This document shows positions 1 to 5,759 of a DNA stretch of 6,873 nt, in pieces. The notes under the pieces are model-generated. The model did not search any database. It was given only the letters and a program-made list of their open reading frames with translations, and was not told where the DNA came from. The stretch comes from Alphaproteobacteria bacterium (GTDB lineage: Bacteria > Pseudomonadota > Alphaproteobacteria > ATCC43930 > CGMCC-115725). Positions within the stretch are counted from its first letter, which is position 1; every line of letters begins with the position of its first letter. The DNA lies in the NCBI GenBank assembly GCA_030040495.1, contig JASHTP010000441.1, forward strand, positions 1-6,873, in the 5' to 3' direction. The position numbers were made by a program, and so were the translations under genes.

Positions 1-1
1 A

Positions 2-403
2 GTCGAGATCGGCAAGATCGCCGACTTCATCCCGAACTACCAGGTGACGACCGTCTTCACCTCGACTGCCAACCTGACCAGGCGGCCCGATCTGGTGAAG
101 CGCTTCCTCGCCGCCTACTCGAAGGGCGTCGACGACTACAATGCCGCGCTGGTCGACAAGAAGATGAACAAGGAGGAGACCGAGGCGATCGTGCAGATGA
201 TCCACAAATACGTCTATGCCGACCAGCCGCTCGACAAGGCCGACGCGCTCATCCGCGCCGGCGCCATGCGCATCAGCCCCGACGCCGGCCTGAACCTCAC
301 CAGCGTCAGGGATCAGCTCGACTGGTTCAAGGCGGAAGGCATGGTGCCGCCCGATTCCTCCTTGGCGAGGCTTGTCGACAGCGGCTTCGTCAAGACCTTC
401 TGA
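2..403 (+). CDS. ABC transporter substrate-binding protein, NMT1/THI5-like, C-terminal part (5' end outside window)
   Basis: This is the C-terminal 133 residues of a periplasmic solute-binding protein. The reading frame is open to the left edge, so the true start and signal peptide lie outside; the internal GTG at 44 is not a start. Family assignment rests on the character of the tail: a stretch reading VTTVFTSTANLTRRPDLVKR, then a helical region of the kind that closes NMT1/SsuA/TauA-type binding proteins (RFLAAYSKGVDDYNAAL), and a YADQPLDKADALIRAG segment followed by SVRDQLDWFKAEGMV. Such proteins capture a small substrate in the periplasm and deliver it to the membrane permease. The ATPase and permease that follow on the same strand complete the importer. 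The ligand cannot be deduced: the family binds sulfonates, nitrate, thiamine-pyrimidine precursors and other compounds, and most of the binding cleft is missing here. Confidence 0.85.
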   Translation, partial: VEIGKIADFIPNYQVTTVFTSTANLTRRPDLVKRFLAAYSKGVDDYNAALVDKKMNKEETEAIVQMIHKYVYADQPLDKADALIRAGAMRISPDAGLNLTSVRDQLDWFKAEGMVPPDSSLARLVDSGFVKTF

Positions 404-414
404 GCGCGTCGCCG

Positions 415-435
415 CGCGGGCGATGCCGTCCCGCG
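415..435 (+). other. GC-rich inverted repeat between binding-protein and ATPase genes
   Basis: CGCGGG at 415-420 pairs perfectly with CCCGCG at 430-435 around a 9-base loop. It begins 12 bases after the binding-protein stop codon and ends next to the ATPase ribosome binding site (AGAGAGG region, 437-443). No T-run follows, so it is not an intrinsic terminator. In many importer operons a stem-loop after the binding-protein gene protects that part of the message and raises binding protein above the membrane subunits; applying that here is inference. Six-base GC stems arise easily by chance in DNA of this composition. Confidence 0.35.
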
Positions 436-451
436 AAGAGAGGCTCAAGCC

Positions 452-1222
452 ATGGAACTGTCCCTCGAGAATGTCGGTCACCATTACGGCGAGACGGAGG
501 TGCTGAGCGATATCTCCTTCACCGTCAAGGAAGGCGAGATCGTCTGCATCATCGGTCCGTCGGGTTGCGGCAAGTCGACGTTGCTCCGCTTCATCGGCGG
601 GCTGGAACGGCCCGAGTCCGGCCGGGTGCTGGTGTCGGGCGAGCCGCCTCCCGGCTCGCTCAACCCGCTGACCTACATCTTCCAGGATTTCGCCCTGCTG
701 CCCTGGCGCACGGTCGAGGGCAATGTGAGCCTGGTGCTGGAGGATCACGGCATCAGGGGCAAGCGGGCGCGCGCCGTCATCGACGACGTGCTCGCCCGCA
801 CCAAGCTCGCCGATTTCCGCAAGGCCTGGCCGCGCCAGCTGTCCGGCGGCATGAAGCAGCGCGTCGCCATTGCGCGGGCCTTGAGCGTGCGTCCGGCCGT
901 GCTGCTGATGGACGAGCCGCTCTCCGCCCTCGACAGCCAGACGCGCGAGCTGCTGATGGACGATCTCGTCGAGCTCTGGACGCGCGAGCGCTTCTCCGCC
1001 TGCTACGTCACCCACAATCTCGCCGAGGCGGTGCGCCTCGGCCACCGGATCATCGTGCTCTCGCGCCGTCCCGGGAAGATCCGCGAGGTCGTCGAGATCG
1101 CCATGCCGCTGGCCGAGCGCCCCGACCGTCTCGCCGAGCTTGAGCAGCTGCAGCGTCAGGTCTGGCTCATCATGCGCGAGGAAGCGCGCCAGGCCGACAG
1201 GGAGCTCGCCGATGTCGCATGA
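452..1222 (+). CDS. ABC transporter ATP-binding protein (nitrate/sulfonate/taurine type)
   Basis: This 256-residue cytoplasmic ATPase powers the importer. All nucleotide-binding motifs are present: Walker A GPSGCGKST at 35-43, Q-loop Gln78 (IFQDF), signature LSGGMKQR at 130-137, Walker B LLMDE at 151-155, D-loop SALD at 158-161 and switch His188 (VTHNL). The segment LLPWRTVEGNV just after the Q-loop is typical of SsuB/TauB/NrtD-like subunits, and the length matches the family norm of about 250-270. The ATG is chosen because an AGAGAGG ribosome binding site ends 8 bases upstream and the protein starts directly with the first beta strand. It lies 48 bases after the binding-protein gene and overlaps the permease gene by 11 bases, so the three form one operon. 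Nothing essential is missing. The substrate cannot be read from an ATPase. Confidence 0.95.
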   Translation: MELSLENVGHHYGETEVLSDISFTVKEGEIVCIIGPSGCGKSTLLRFIGGLERPESGRVLVSGEPPPGSLNPLTYIFQDFALLPWRTVEGNVSLVLEDHGIRGKRARAVIDDVLARTKLADFRKAWPRQLSGGMKQRVAIARALSVRPAVLLMDEPLSALDSQTRELLMDDLVELWTRERFSACYVTHNLAEAVRLGHRIIVLSRRPGKIREVVEIAMPLAERPDRLAELEQLQRQVWLIMREEARQADRELADVA

Positions 1223-2057
1223 GATCGCGCAGCCCCGCCCTGCGCTCCCGCCGGCGACGCCGCGCGACCGCGCGGCCCGCCCGGTCCCGTTCCGCGGCGG
1301 CGGCTTCACCCACAGGCCGCTCGGCATCGTCGCGCCAGTGGTCTTCGTCGCCATCATCCTGCTGTGGGAGCTCGGCTGCCGCTACGGCATCATCAGCAAC
1401 ATCGTCCTGCCGGCCCCGTCGCAGGCCTTCGCGGCGTTCATGGACCTCGTCCGTACCGGGATGCTGTGGAAACATCTCGGCGTCAGCCTTTACCGCCTCG
1501 CCGTCGGCTGGACGCTCGGCAGCCTGCTCGGCATCGCCGTCGGCTTGCTGATCGGGCTGTTCTCGCTGGCGCGGGCCGGGCTGCTGCCGCTGGTCTCGGC
1601 GCTGTTCCCGATCCCGAAGATCGCGCTCTTGCCGCTGTTCGTCGTCTGGTTCGGCATCGGCGAGGGCTCGAAGGTGGCGACGATCCTGTTCGGCACCTTC
1701 TTCCCGATGGTCATCGCCACTTACGGCGGCATCGACAATGTCGACCGCAACCTCATCCGCATGGGCCAGTCCTTCGGCCTCTCCTGGTTGTCGATCGTGC
1801 GCAAGATCGTCATTCCCGGGGCGCTGCCGGCGATCCTCTCCGGTTTCCGCATCTCCGCATCGATCGCCATCGTCCTGCTCGTCGCCGCCGAGATGATCGG
1901 CGCCGATTACGGCATCGGCGCCTATATCCTGATGGCCGGCGCGCTGTTCGCCACCGACAAGCTGATCGCCGGCGTCGCCATCCTGTCCGTCCTGGGACTC
2001 GCGATCGGCTGGCTGATCGGCCGCGCGGAGCGCTATCTGCTGAGCTGGCGGACGTGA
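1212..2057 (+). CDS. ABC transporter permease (BPD_transp_1 family, SsuC/TauC-like)
   Basis: This 281-residue inner-membrane subunit forms the transport channel of the importer. After a Pro/Arg-rich cytoplasmic tail (1-35), about six hydrophobic segments follow, near residues 36-56, 92-120, 122-147, 153-173, 213-245 and 251-270. The cytoplasmic coupling loop that docks on the ATPase (the EAA-type motif) lies at about 180-205, with the expected Gly189 and the I-x-P-x-A-L-P pattern ending at Pro206. The segment NIVLPAPSQ at 63-71 is characteristic of the SsuC/TauC/NrtB group. The start at 1212 is preferred over an in-frame ATG at 1140: GGGAG at 1200-1204 sits 7 bases before it, and the 24 extra residues would be Ser/Arg-rich shadow sequence of the ATPase gene. 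The 11-base overlap with the ATPase gene suggests coupled translation. A single permease gene implies a homodimer. Confidence 0.94.
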   Translation: MSHEIAQPRPALPPATPRDRAARPVPFRGGGFTHRPLGIVAPVVFVAIILLWELGCRYGIISNIVLPAPSQAFAAFMDLVRTGMLWKHLGVSLYRLAVGWTLGSLLGIAVGLLIGLFSLARAGLLPLVSALFPIPKIALLPLFVVWFGIGEGSKVATILFGTFFPMVIATYGGIDNVDRNLIRMGQSFGLSWLSIVRKIVIPGALPAILSGFRISASIAIVLLVAAEMIGADYGIGAYILMAGALFATDKLIAGVAILSVLGLAIGWLIGRAERYLLSWRT

Positions 2058-2181
2058 GGCGCGTCGAGGGCACCGTGCGCCGCCGGCCGGGCGGTAGGGA
2101 TCGCCGCGGTCCGCGACGTCGAGGTCGACCTGAGAGCGGGTCAGCCGACCGTCGAGGTTGGAGCGAGCGTGCGGCGGAGTT

Positions 2182-2469
2182 TCAGCGCCGGTTGAGCGCG
2201 CCGAGGAGACCGCCCAAAGTCGGCGGCGGGCGCCGACGGCTGGGGCGGCTGCGGGCGATCGCCGGCGCGCTCGAGGCGATGCGCCGGCGCACCTCGGCGT
2301 CGAGGTCGTCGAAATGGTCGCACGCCTGCTCGTAGGCGCTCTTGCTGCGCTCGCGCAGCAGGCGCTGCAGGCTCGCCACCACCGGAGCGGCGCGGCCGAG
2401 CTGGCGCACCGTCGCGGTGGCCAGCACCGCGACCGCCTTGGCGCCGTCCTGATCGAGCCATTGAGCCAC
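2182..2469 (-). CDS. Hypothetical protein, 95 residues, GTG start
   Basis: I do not recognise this protein. It is probably a real gene: AAGGAG at 2478-2483 sits exactly 8 bases upstream of a GTG start, and third codon positions on this strand are nearly all G or C with sensible synonymous choices. The first 70 residues look helical and soluble, with mixed hydrophobic and charged composition (DGAKAVAVLATATVRQLG, then SLQRLLRERSKSAYEQACDH and FDDLDAEVRRRIASSAPAIA). The last 25 residues are basic and Pro-rich (SRPSRRRPPPTLGG) and probably disordered. There is no signal peptide, membrane segment or metal-binding cluster, and only one cysteine. It runs convergent to the importer operon and 92 bases downstream of the carbamoylase gene on the same strand. 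It could be read from that operon or from its own promoter. The basic tail might bind nucleic acid, but that is speculation. Confidence 0.65.
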   Translation of the reverse strand: MAQWLDQDGAKAVAVLATATVRQLGRAAPVVASLQRLLRERSKSAYEQACDHFDDLDAEVRRRIASSAPAIARSRPSRRRPPPTLGGLLGALNRR

Positions 2470-2526
2470 TGCTCTTTCTCCTTCGCGGCGGAGACTAGCG
2501 CGCGAGCGTTAAGAAAATCCGCATGG

Positions 2527-2540
2527 CCGCCGGCCGGCGG
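2527..2540 (-). terminator. Perfect 14-bp GC palindrome downstream of the carbamoylase gene, weak terminator candidate
   Basis: CCGCCGGCCGGCGG is a perfect palindrome beginning 21 bases after the carbamoylase stop codon, reading on the minus strand. It could fold as a 5-bp stem with a GGCC loop. On the minus strand it is followed after 9 bases by TTTTCTT, which is too far for a standard intrinsic terminator. Two tandem TTAACC units (2539-2550, minus strand) flank it on the stop-codon side. The 92-base gap 2470-2561 therefore holds this palindrome, an AT-rich patch and the ribosome binding site of the small gene. It may end the upstream operon, or its AT-rich parts may serve as a promoter for the small gene. 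The evidence does not decide between these. Confidence 0.25.
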
Positions 2541-2561
2541 TTAAGGTTAATGCGCGGCGCG

Positions 2562-3803
2562 TCACGCCGCCGCGGCGCGTTCCAGCATCGCGCGCAGCAG
2601 CACGTTGCAGCCGGCGGCGAGATCCTCGGGGCTGGCGCTCTCGACCTCGTTGTGGCTGATGCCGCCGGCGCAGGGCACGAAGATCATCGCCGTCGGCGCG
2701 ATTTGCGCGACATTGCCGGCATCGTGGCCGGCGCCCGAGGTGATGTCGCGCGCGGAATAGCCCGCCTCCCGCGCGGCGCGGCGCACGGCGTCGACGCAGC
2801 CGCGATCGAAGTGGATCGGCGGCGAATGCCAGATCTCCGCGCAGCGCCGGTCGAGCCCGAGCGCCGCGGCGACGTCGGCGACCTCCGCTTCGAGCTGCGC
2901 CTTCATCGCCGCCAGCGCCTCGGCCTGCGGGTGGCGCAGATCGACGGTGAAGAAGGCGGTGCCGGGGATGGTGTTGCGCGAGCCGGGGCCGATCTCGACG
3001 ACGCCCACCGTCGCGACCCCCGGCGGATGCGCGAGCGCGAGGCGGTTGATGCGCTCGACCAGGCGCGCGCAGCCGAGCAGCGCGTCGCGCCGGCGCTCCA
3101 TCGGCGTCGTGCCGGCATGGCTCTCGCTGCCGGTGAGCGTCACCTCGAACCAGCTTATGCCCTGGATGCCCTCAACCACGCCGATGGTCTTGCCCTCGGC
3201 CTCGAGGATCGGGCCCTGCTCGATATGCGCCTCGAAATAGGCGCCGAGCCGGCGCCCGCCGCAGGGCGCCGCGCCGAGATAGCCGATGCGGCCGAGCTCG
3301 GCGCCGAGCCTGACGCCGTCGGCATCGGCGCGGCCATGGCCGTAGGCCTCGTCGAAGATGCCGGCGAAGACGCCCGAGCCGAGCATGGCCGGGGCGAAGC
3401 GCGCCCCTTCCTCGTTGGTCCACACCGCCACTTCGAGCGGCGCCTCGGTCTCGTAGCCGAGATCGTTGAGCGTGCGGATGACCTCGAGGCCGGCGAGCAC
3501 GCCGTAGACGCCGTCGAAGCGGCCGCCGGTGGGCTGGGTGTCGAGATGGCTGCCCGTCGCCACCGGGGCGAGGTCGGCGCGCCGTCCGCGCCGCCGGGCG
3601 AAGATGTTGCCCATGCGGTCGACGGTCACCGCGCAGCCGGCCTCCTGGCACCAGCGCACGAAGAGGTCGCGCCCCTCGCGGTCGAGATCGCTCAGCGCCA
3701 GGCGCTTCGAGCCGCCTTTCTCGGTGGCGCCGATCTTCGCCATCGCCATCAGGCTCTGCCAGAGCCGTTCCCGGTCGACGGCGATGTTCTGCGCCAGCGC
3801 CAT
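2562..3803 (-). CDS. Zn-dependent N-carbamoyl amino acid amidohydrolase (M20 family; beta-ureidopropionase / carbamoylase / allantoate amidohydrolase group)
   Basis: This 413-residue cytoplasmic enzyme hydrolyses an N-carbamoyl amino acid to the free amino acid, CO2 and ammonia. The two-metal site of the M20 carbamoylases is complete: His86 in GSHLDTQ, bridging Asp97 in GGRFDG, catalytic Glu131 and metal ligand Glu132 in TNEEG, His193 in EAHIEQG, and His384 in GISHNE. The lid/dimer domain (about 212-330) carries His229 (SESHAGTTPM) and Asn277 (SRNTIP), positions known in the family for substrate binding. The length matches the usual 405-420. Its ATG overlaps the aminotransferase stop codon by one base (TGATG), so translation is probably coupled. 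With that neighbour, beta-ureidopropionase acting on N-carbamoyl-beta-alanine in pyrimidine breakdown is the favoured role. L-carbamoylase or allantoate amidohydrolase activity cannot be excluded, because these subfamilies share all the motifs above. Confidence 0.93.
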   Translation of the reverse strand: MALAQNIAVDRERLWQSLMAMAKIGATEKGGSKRLALSDLDREGRDLFVRWCQEAGCAVTVDRMGNIFARRRGRRADLAPVATGSHLDTQPTGGRFDGVYGVLAGLEVIRTLNDLGYETEAPLEVAVWTNEEGARFAPAMLGSGVFAGIFDEAYGHGRADADGVRLGAELGRIGYLGAAPCGGRRLGAYFEAHIEQGPILEAEGKTIGVVEGIQGISWFEVTLTGSESHAGTTPMERRRDALLGCARLVERINRLALAHPPGVATVGVVEIGPGSRNTIPGTAFFTVDLRHPQAEALAAMKAQLEAEVADVAAALGLDRRCAEIWHSPPIHFDRGCVDAVRRAAREAGYSARDITSGAGHDAGNVAQIAPTAMIFVPCAGGISHNEVESASPEDLAAGCNVLLRAMLERAAAA

Positions 3804-5155
3804 CAGCGCGTCTCTTTCAGCACCGCGGCGAGCCGGCCGAAGATCTCGTCGACCTCGCGCTTGCCGACGGTGAACGGCGGCGAGAGCGCGATGATGTCGC
3901 CGGTGGTGCGGATCAGCAGCCCCTGCTGGTAGGCGCTGAGGAAGGCGTCGAAGGCGCGCTTGCCCGCTTGGCCGGCAATGGGCTCGAGCTCGATCGCGGC
4001 GATGAGGCCGATGTTGCGGATGTCGATGACGTGCGGCAGGCCCTTGAGGCTGTGCGCCGCCTCCTCCCAGTAGGGCGCGAGCGCGCGCACCTTCTCGAAC
4101 AGCCCTTCCTCGGCATAGACCTCGAGCGCGGCGAGGCCCGCGGCGCAGGCGAGCGGGTGGCCCGAATAGGTGTAGCCGTGGAACAGCTCGATTGCGTAAT
4201 CGGGCCCGGTCATGAAGGTGTCGTAGATGCCCTTGCGCACGATCACTGCGCCCATCGGCACCGTGCCCGAGGTGATGCCCTTGGCGGCGGTGACGAGGTC
4301 GGGCATGACGCCGAAATAATCGACCGCGAAATTCGTGCCGAGCCGGCCGAAGCCGGTGATGACCTCGTCGAAGATGAGCAGGATGCCGTGCTTGCTGCAG
4401 ATCTCCCGGAGCCGCCGCAGATAGCCCTTGGGCGGCACCAGCACGCCGGTGGAGCAGGCGACGGGCTCGACGATGACGGCGGCGATGGTGGAGGCGTCGT
4501 GCAGCGCGACGATGCGCTCGAGCTCGTCGGCGAGATGCGCGCCCCACTCGGGCTCGCCGCGCGAGAAGGCCTGCTTGGCGCGGTCGTAGGTGTGCGGCAG
4601 ATGATCGACGCCCGACAGCAGCGGGCCGAAGAATTTCCGGTTGTTGGCGATGCCGCCCACCGACATGCCGCCGAAGCCCACGCCGTGATAGCCGCGCTCG
4701 CGGCCGATGAGCCGCGTCCGCGTTCCTTCGCCGCGCATGCGGTGGTAGGCGATGGCGATCTTCAAGGCGGTGTCGACCGCTTCGGAGCCGGAATTGGTGA
4801 AGAAGACGTGGTCGAGATCGCCGGGCGCCAGGGCCGCCACGCGCGCGGCGAGCTCGAAGGCCTTGGGATGGCCCATCTGGAAGGCGGGCGCGTAGTCCAT
4901 CTCGGCGGCCTGCGCCTGGATCGCCGCGACGATCCGCGGGTGGGCGTGGCCGGCATTGCAGCACCAGAGGCCGGCGGTGCCGTCGAGCACCTGGCGGCCG
5001 TCGATGCTGGTGTAATGGAGCCCCTGCGCCGCGACGAGCAGCCGCGGATGCGCCTTGAACTGGCGGTTGGCCGTGAACGGCATCCAATAGGGCTGGAGAT
5101 CGTTGGGGGCGCGCGGCGCCGCTTCGCGGGCGGCCGGCTTGGCGGTGGCTGGCAT
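3803..5155 (-). CDS. Class III PLP-dependent aminotransferase, probable beta-alanine (omega-amino acid):pyruvate transaminase
   Basis: This 450-residue enzyme probably transfers the amino group of beta-alanine or another omega-amino acid to pyruvate, giving malonate semialdehyde and alanine. Fold-type I class III landmarks are all present: the phosphate loop NSGSEA at 121-126, ring-stacking Tyr156 in GYHG, Glu230-Pro231, Asp263 in FDEVITGFGR, Schiff-base Lys292 in AAKGI, Thr329 in HGYTYSGHP, and carboxylate-binding Arg416 in LLIRTTGD. The N-terminal YWMPFTANRQFK motif is a hallmark of omega-amino acid:pyruvate transaminases rather than ornithine or GABA enzymes. The ATG at 5155 is chosen over an in-frame ATG at 5191 because GGAGG at 5163-5167 lies 7 bases before it. 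It is the first gene of a two-gene operon with the carbamoylase and is divergent from the MarR gene. Related class III enzymes act on taurine, putrescine or aromatic amines, so exact specificity is inferred. Confidence 0.92.
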   Translation of the reverse strand: MPATAKPAAREAAPRAPNDLQPYWMPFTANRQFKAHPRLLVAAQGLHYTSIDGRQVLDGTAGLWCCNAGHAHPRIVAAIQAQAAEMDYAPAFQMGHPKAFELAARVAALAPGDLDHVFFTNSGSEAVDTALKIAIAYHRMRGEGTRTRLIGRERGYHGVGFGGMSVGGIANNRKFFGPLLSGVDHLPHTYDRAKQAFSRGEPEWGAHLADELERIVALHDASTIAAVIVEPVACSTGVLVPPKGYLRRLREICSKHGILLIFDEVITGFGRLGTNFAVDYFGVMPDLVTAAKGITSGTVPMGAVIVRKGIYDTFMTGPDYAIELFHGYTYSGHPLACAAGLAALEVYAEEGLFEKVRALAPYWEEAAHSLKGLPHVIDIRNIGLIAAIELEPIAGQAGKRAFDAFLSAYQQGLLIRTTGDIIALSPPFTVGKREVDEIFGRLAAVLKETR

Positions 5156-5231
5156 GGGTTCTCCTCCGGGGCTTTCCGCCATCTTCCCCACCCCCGCGCT
5201 TTCTGCAAGGCTGCCTCCCGAGAACAGCCGA

Positions 5232-5244
5232 GCTTATGATAAGC
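5232..5244. promoter_or_regulatory. Perfect inverted repeat, probable MarR-family operator in divergent control region
   Basis: GCTTAT at 5232-5237 and ATAAGC at 5239-5244 form a perfect 6+1+6 inverted repeat. It sits in an AT-rich island inside the 109-base gap between the divergent aminotransferase (start 5155) and MarR (start 5265) genes. MarR dimers typically bind near-palindromic AT-rich sites of this kind next to their own gene. The repeat starts 33 bases before the MarR ATG and overlaps a promoter -10 candidate on the plus strand, as expected for autorepression. Which protein binds here is inferred from position alone. Confidence 0.6.
5235..5240 (+). promoter_or_regulatory. Candidate -10 box for the marR-emrA operon
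   Basis: TATGAT matches the sigma-70 -10 consensus at five of six positions and lies wholly inside the inverted repeat. Transcription would begin near 5247, leaving a leader of about 18 bases. The best -35 match at suitable spacing, CTGCCT at 5211-5216, agrees at only three of six positions, so the promoter would be weak or activator-helped. This is a sequence-match prediction only. Confidence 0.35.
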
Positions 5245-5250
5245 AGGCTC

Positions 5251-5256
5251 ACTATA
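5251..5256 (-). promoter_or_regulatory. Candidate -10 box for the aminotransferase-carbamoylase operon
   Basis: Read on the minus strand, this is TATAGT, a five-of-six match to the -10 consensus. Initiation would fall near 5244, at the edge of the inverted repeat, leaving a leader of roughly 90 bases before the aminotransferase ATG. No good -35 is seen at 17-base spacing. A second -10-like hexamer, TATCAT at 5236-5241 on the minus strand, lies inside the repeat and is an alternative. Either position would let a protein bound at the repeat block this operon. Confidence 0.25.
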
Positions 5257-5264
5257 TCACGGCG

Positions 5265-5759
5265 ATGACCCAGCCTTCCCTCGACCGCAGCTTCGGCTTC
5301 CTTCTGCACGACATCGCCCGGCTGTTGCGCAAGCGCTTCGAGCAGCGCGCCCGGCCGCTCGGCCTCACCCGTGCCCACTGGCAAGTGCTCTCCTATCTGC
5401 AGCGCTGCGAGGGCATCAACCAGTCGGGCCTCGCCGAGCTGCTCGACCTCGAGCCCATCACGGTGGCCCGCCTGGTCGACCGCATGGAGGAGGCGGGGGT
5501 GGTGGAACGCCGCGACGATCCGGCCGACCGCCGCGCGCATCGCCTCTATCTCACCGAACGCGCCCGGCCTATGCTCGTTCGCGGCCGCGCGCTCGCCGAC
5601 GCCGTCTATGCCGATGCCTTCGCCGGCGTCGCCGATGCGGAGCGCGAGCGCCTCATCGATCTGCTGCTGCGCGTGCGCGGCAACCTGTCCGAACGGCGCG
5701 GCGACGACGAAACCAAAGCCTCGCCTGCGCAACGCCAAACGGCGGAGACCGCCCCATGA
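5265..5759 (+). CDS. MarR-family transcriptional regulator
   Basis: This 164-residue winged-helix repressor probably acts as a dimer. Dimerisation helices lie at both ends (about 6-30 and 106-142). The DNA-binding core runs from LTRAHWQVLSYL (34-45) through the second helix INQSGLAELL (51-60) to the recognition helix PITVARLVDRME (64-75). The wing follows at about 79-97, with the family signature DPADRR (85-90) leading into LYLTERA. The last 20 residues are polar and probably disordered. The ATG at 5265 puts the first helix where MarR proteins usually begin. No clear Shine-Dalgarno lies close upstream (only AGG 17 bases away), so initiation may rely on the short leader. Its stop overlaps the emrA-like start (ATGA), marking an operon. 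It probably represses its own efflux operon through the upstream inverted repeat and releases on binding a small, often phenolic or hydrophobic, ligand. Confidence 0.93.
   Translation: MTQPSLDRSFGFLLHDIARLLRKRFEQRARPLGLTRAHWQVLSYLQRCEGINQSGLAELLDLEPITVARLVDRMEEAGVVERRDDPADRRAHRLYLTERARPMLVRGRALADAVYADAFAGVADAERERLIDLLLRVRGNLSERRGDDETKASPAQRQTAETAP

Noticed and set aside
1140..1211. Upstream ATG extending the permease by 24 residues.
   Set aside because: The extension overlaps the ATPase gene deeply and is Ser/Arg-rich shadow sequence. The ATG at 1212 has GGGAG at proper spacing.
2058..2081. GGCGC / GCGCC inverted repeat right after the permease stop, as a terminator.
   Set aside because: The stem is 5 bp with a 14-base loop and no T-run follows on either strand. 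This is expected by chance in such GC-rich DNA.
2062..2157. Three copies of CGTCGAGG in the convergent gap, plus a 10-bp palindrome AGGTCGACCT at 2122-2131.
   Set aside because: Spacing is irregular, and the same word recurs inside the neighbouring coding sequence (near 2308). It looks like composition rather than a repeat array or site.
1364..2335. Plus-strand open frame running through the permease gene and past its stop into the convergent gap.
   Set aside because: Arg/Pro/Ala-rich shadow of the permease with no domain and no ribosome binding site. The portion beyond 2057 has no independent support.
2158..2544. Plus-strand open frame opposite the 95-residue orphan gene.
   Set aside because: No ribosome binding site and shadow-like composition. 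The minus-strand frame has both a strong AAGGAG site and a better codon pattern.
2523..3932. Long plus-strand open frame of 469 codons antisense to the carbamoylase.
   Set aside because: Composition is His/Arg/Ala/Asp-rich with no recognisable domain. It mirrors the codon pattern of the real minus-strand gene, a usual GC-rich artefact.
5156..5191. Upstream ATG extending the aminotransferase by 12 residues.
   Set aside because: The GGAGG at 5163-5167 is ideally placed for the ATG at 5155 and would lie inside the coding region if the upstream start were used.
3968..5239. Long plus-strand open frame of 423 codons antisense to the aminotransferase.
   Set aside because: Shadow of the well-supported minus-strand gene, with low-complexity Gly/Asp/Ala/Arg composition and no motifs.
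3804..5738. The carbamoylase reading frame stays open for about 645 codons upstream on the minus strand, which would give a fusion protein of over 1,000 residues.
   Set aside because: The extra part is Arg/Ala/Pro-rich low-complexity sequence running through the aminotransferase in another frame and antisense to marR. The aminotransferase has every catalytic motif in its own frame. The carbamoylase has a natural ATG at 3803.
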